From Comamonadaceae bacterium (GTDB taxonomy: Bacteria; Pseudomonadota; Gammaproteobacteria; Burkholderiales; Burkholderiaceae_C), in assembly GCA_947454695.1 (NCBI GenBank), contig CANGMW010000009.1:1-23559 (forward strand): DNA of 23,559 nucleotides, read 5' to 3'. The position numbers and the translations under genes were made by a program. The notes beneath the pieces were generated by a model, which was given only the letters and a program-made list of their open reading frames with translations, was not told where the DNA came from and ran no database searches. Below, one piece after another: positions 21,671-23,559 of the stretch. Each line of letters begins with the position of its first letter. Within the stretch, counting starts at the first letter, position 1.

Positions 21671-23559
21671 ATGTTTTTATTGTTTGAAGAAGCCGGCAAA
21701 TTTTTGGCCGCACGCATTTTGTCCGAAGCTGAGAGCTCGCTGCAGGTGGAGCTCGACAGCGGCAAACGGGTCAAGGTCAAGGCCGCCAATGGTCTGCTCA
21801 AGTTCGAGAAGCCCAGCCCCGCTGAACTGATGCTTGAAGCGCAAGCTCTGGCACAGACCATGGAGCTGGACCTGGCGTGGGAGTTTGCACCCGAAGACGA
21901 CTTCAGTTTCGCCGAGCTCGCCGGCGTGTATTTCAACGACCCGCCCACTCTGACCCAACAAGCCGCCGCGTTGCTGCGCTTGTTCGAGGCGCCGCATTAC
22001 TTTCGGCGCGCCGGCAAAGGCCGCTTCAAAAAGGCGCCCGCAGAGATCATTCAGCAAGCTTTGGCGGCCATCGAGAAAAAACGCGTGATTCAAGCGCAAA
22101 TGGAAGAGTGGGTGCAGACGCTCTCACACGGCACTTGCCCGCAGCCGATTCGCGATCAGCTCTACAAAATCCTGTTCAAGCCCGACAAAAATGCGCCTGA
22201 ATACAAAGCCGTGGTGGAGGCCTCGCGTGCCACGCAAACGGCGCCTTTGGCAATGCTGCAAAAAACCGGCGCCATTGAGTCGGCCTACCAGTTTCACTGG
22301 CAGCGCTTTTTGTTTGAAAACTTTCCCAAAGGCACGGCTTTCCCCGCCTTGCAAGCACCGGCCATTCAAGATGCGTTGCCACTGGCCCCTGTGCAGGCGT
22401 TCTCTATCGATGACTCGGCCACCACGGAGATCGACGACGCGCTGTCAGTGCAGGGTTTGGGCAGTGGCACGGTCACCGTGGGCATCCACATTGCTGCACC
22501 GGGTCTGGCCGTGCAGCGGGGAGACGCCATCGACACGCTGGGGCGCGCGCGCCTGTCCACTGTCTACATGCCCGGCCACAAAATCACCATGCTGCCCGAC
22601 GAGGTGGTGCAACGCTACACCTTGATGGAAGGACGGGATTGCCCGGCTGTGTCGCTGTACGTCACGTTGGACGAGGCGACTCTGGACATTCGCAGCAGCG
22701 AGACCCGCCTGGAGAGAGTCCCGATTGCCCACAACCTGCGCCATGACCAGCTCGACACTCTGGTCACCCGCGCCTGGCTGCAAGACCCTCAGGCCCAGGC
22801 CGTCAGTGGCTCGCCGCTCAGCCCCGCGGTCGGGCATGCGCTGTCGTTTCTGTTCCGGCTCGCCGAGCACCTGAAAGCGCAACGCGAAGTGGTGCGCGGT
22901 AAACCCGAAAACTTCAACCGACCGGACTACAACTTCAGGCTGTTGGGCCATGAAGGCCTGGAGCCTGTGGGTGACGAAGAAGTGCAAATCACCATTCGCC
23001 AACGGGGCGCGCCACTGGACCTGATCGTGGCCGAGGCCATGATTCTGGCCAACAGCACCTGGGGCGAGTGGATGGCTGAACTGGGCGTGCCCGCGATTTA
23101 CCGCAGCCAGGCCTCACTGGCGCCGGGCGTGAAAGTGCGCATGGGCACCAAAGCTTTACCGCATGCCGGCATTGGGGTGAAAAGTTATGCATGGAGCACC
23201 TCGCCCCTGCGCCGCTACACCGACTTGGTCAACCAATGGCAAATCATTGCTTGTGCACGCCACGGGCGTACAGCCGCTTTGGCCGCGCCTTTCAAACCCA
23301 AAGACGCCGACCTGTTTTCGATCATCTCCGGCTTTGACGCTGCTTACAGCGCTTACAACGGTCACCAGGCGGCCATGGAGCGGTTTTGGACCCTCAAGTA
23401 CGTGGCTCAACACGGCATCACTGAACTGGTGGGCACCTTGTTCAAAGAGAACATGGTGCGCGCAGATGACTTGCCTTTGGTTTTACCCGTCATGGGCGCC
23501 AGGGATCTCCCACGTGGCGCCAAACTGCGCATCCAATTAGGGGGCATTGACGAGGTGAC
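21671..23559 (+). CDS. RNB-domain exoribonuclease (RNase II/R family), 3' end cut off
   Basis: A 3'-to-5' exoribonuclease whose reading frame is open from ATG 21671 to the window edge (629 complete codons). An N-terminal region of about 210 residues resembles the winged-helix type seen in some RNase II-like proteins, with no standard paired cold-shock domains. The RNB domain begins near residue 235 with the metal-binding cluster IDDSATTEIDDAL: Asp247, Glu253, Asp255 and Asp256 stand at the positions of Asp201, Asp207, Asp209 and Asp210 of Escherichia coli RNase II. Glu at the second position is a conservative change. The conserved catalytic-site Arg lies in STSPLRRYTDL (about 517-527). The truncation is due to the window only. 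Confidence 0.93.
   Translation, partial: MFLLFEEAGKFLAARILSEAESSLQVELDSGKRVKVKAANGLLKFEKPSPAELMLEAQALAQTMELDLAWEFAPEDDFSFAELAGVYFNDPPTLTQQAAALLRLFEAPHYFRRAGKGRFKKAPAEIIQQALAAIEKKRVIQAQMEEWVQTLSHGTCPQPIRDQLYKILFKPDKNAPEYKAVVEASRATQTAPLAMLQKTGAIESAYQFHWQRFLFENFPKGTAFPALQAPAIQDALPLAPVQAFSIDDSATTEIDDALSVQGLGSGTVTVGIHIAAPGLAVQRGDAIDTLGRARLSTVYMPGHKITMLPDEVVQRYTLMEGRDCPAVSLYVTLDEATLDIRSSETRLERVPIAHNLRHDQLDTLVTRAWLQDPQAQAVSGSPLSPAVGHALSFLFRLAEHLKAQREVVRGKPENFNRPDYNFRLLGHEGLEPVGDEEVQITIRQRGAPLDLIVAEAMILANSTWGEWMAELGVPAIYRSQASLAPGVKVRMGTKALPHAGIGVKSYAWSTSPLRRYTDLVNQWQIIACARHGRTAALAAPFKPKDADLFSIISGFDAAYSAYNGHQAAMERFWTLKYVAQHGITELVGTLFKENMVRADDLPLVLPVMGARDLPRGAKLRIQLGGIDEV

Overview
The window reads as the chromosome of a betaproteobacterium, most likely Burkholderiales / Comamonadaceae (Rhodoferax, Limnohabitans or Polaromonas-like). 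The reasons are moderate-to-high GC, the order PP0621 protein-pilS-pilR-ampD-nrdA-nrdB-H1-like histone, and the protein sequences, which look typical of that family. This placement rests on recognition of families and gene order; no database search was run. Everything looks like housekeeping chromosome: there is no tRNA, rRNA, insertion sequence, prophage or CRISPR array.

Plus strand, 1-9565. The tail of a small zinc-binding protein abuts pilS, then pilR and ampD, as one tight run. A 394 bp gap then carries the control region of class Ia ribonucleotide reductase: two NrdR-type palindromes 32 bp apart, the second lying over a -10 hexamer. nrdA, nrdB and a Lys/Ala-repeat histone H1-like gene follow, closed by a clear intrinsic terminator, then a small DUF167 gene.

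Minus strand, 15445-9575. Seven genes run leftwards: an unnamed protein with a degenerate nucleotidyltransferase signature, a TlpA-type thioredoxin, accB, accC, prmA, a zinc-ribbon/DUF3426 membrane protein and a PfkB-family kinase. accBC supply the biotin carrier and biotin carboxylase of acetyl-CoA carboxylase. mpl (murein peptide recycling, functionally linked to ampD) diverges from this run at 15498 and may be transcribed without a leader.

Minus strand, 20947-16957. rodA, tldD and a class I DAHP synthase gene (aroG-type) run leftwards. Between tldD and aroG I find an unlisted 25-codon leader ORF containing FYFAYFGF, followed by a strong GC hairpin with a U run whose 5' arm is complementary to a stretch inside the leader ORF. 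This is a textbook layout for Phe/Tyr ribosome-stalling attenuation of the first step of aromatic amino acid synthesis, and it is the most interesting item in the window.

Plus strand, 21007-end. A YqiA-type esterase gene diverges from rodA and is followed by an RNB-domain exoribonuclease gene that runs off the right edge. Start sites were re-assigned for several genes using ribosome binding sites, family N-termini and flanking structures.
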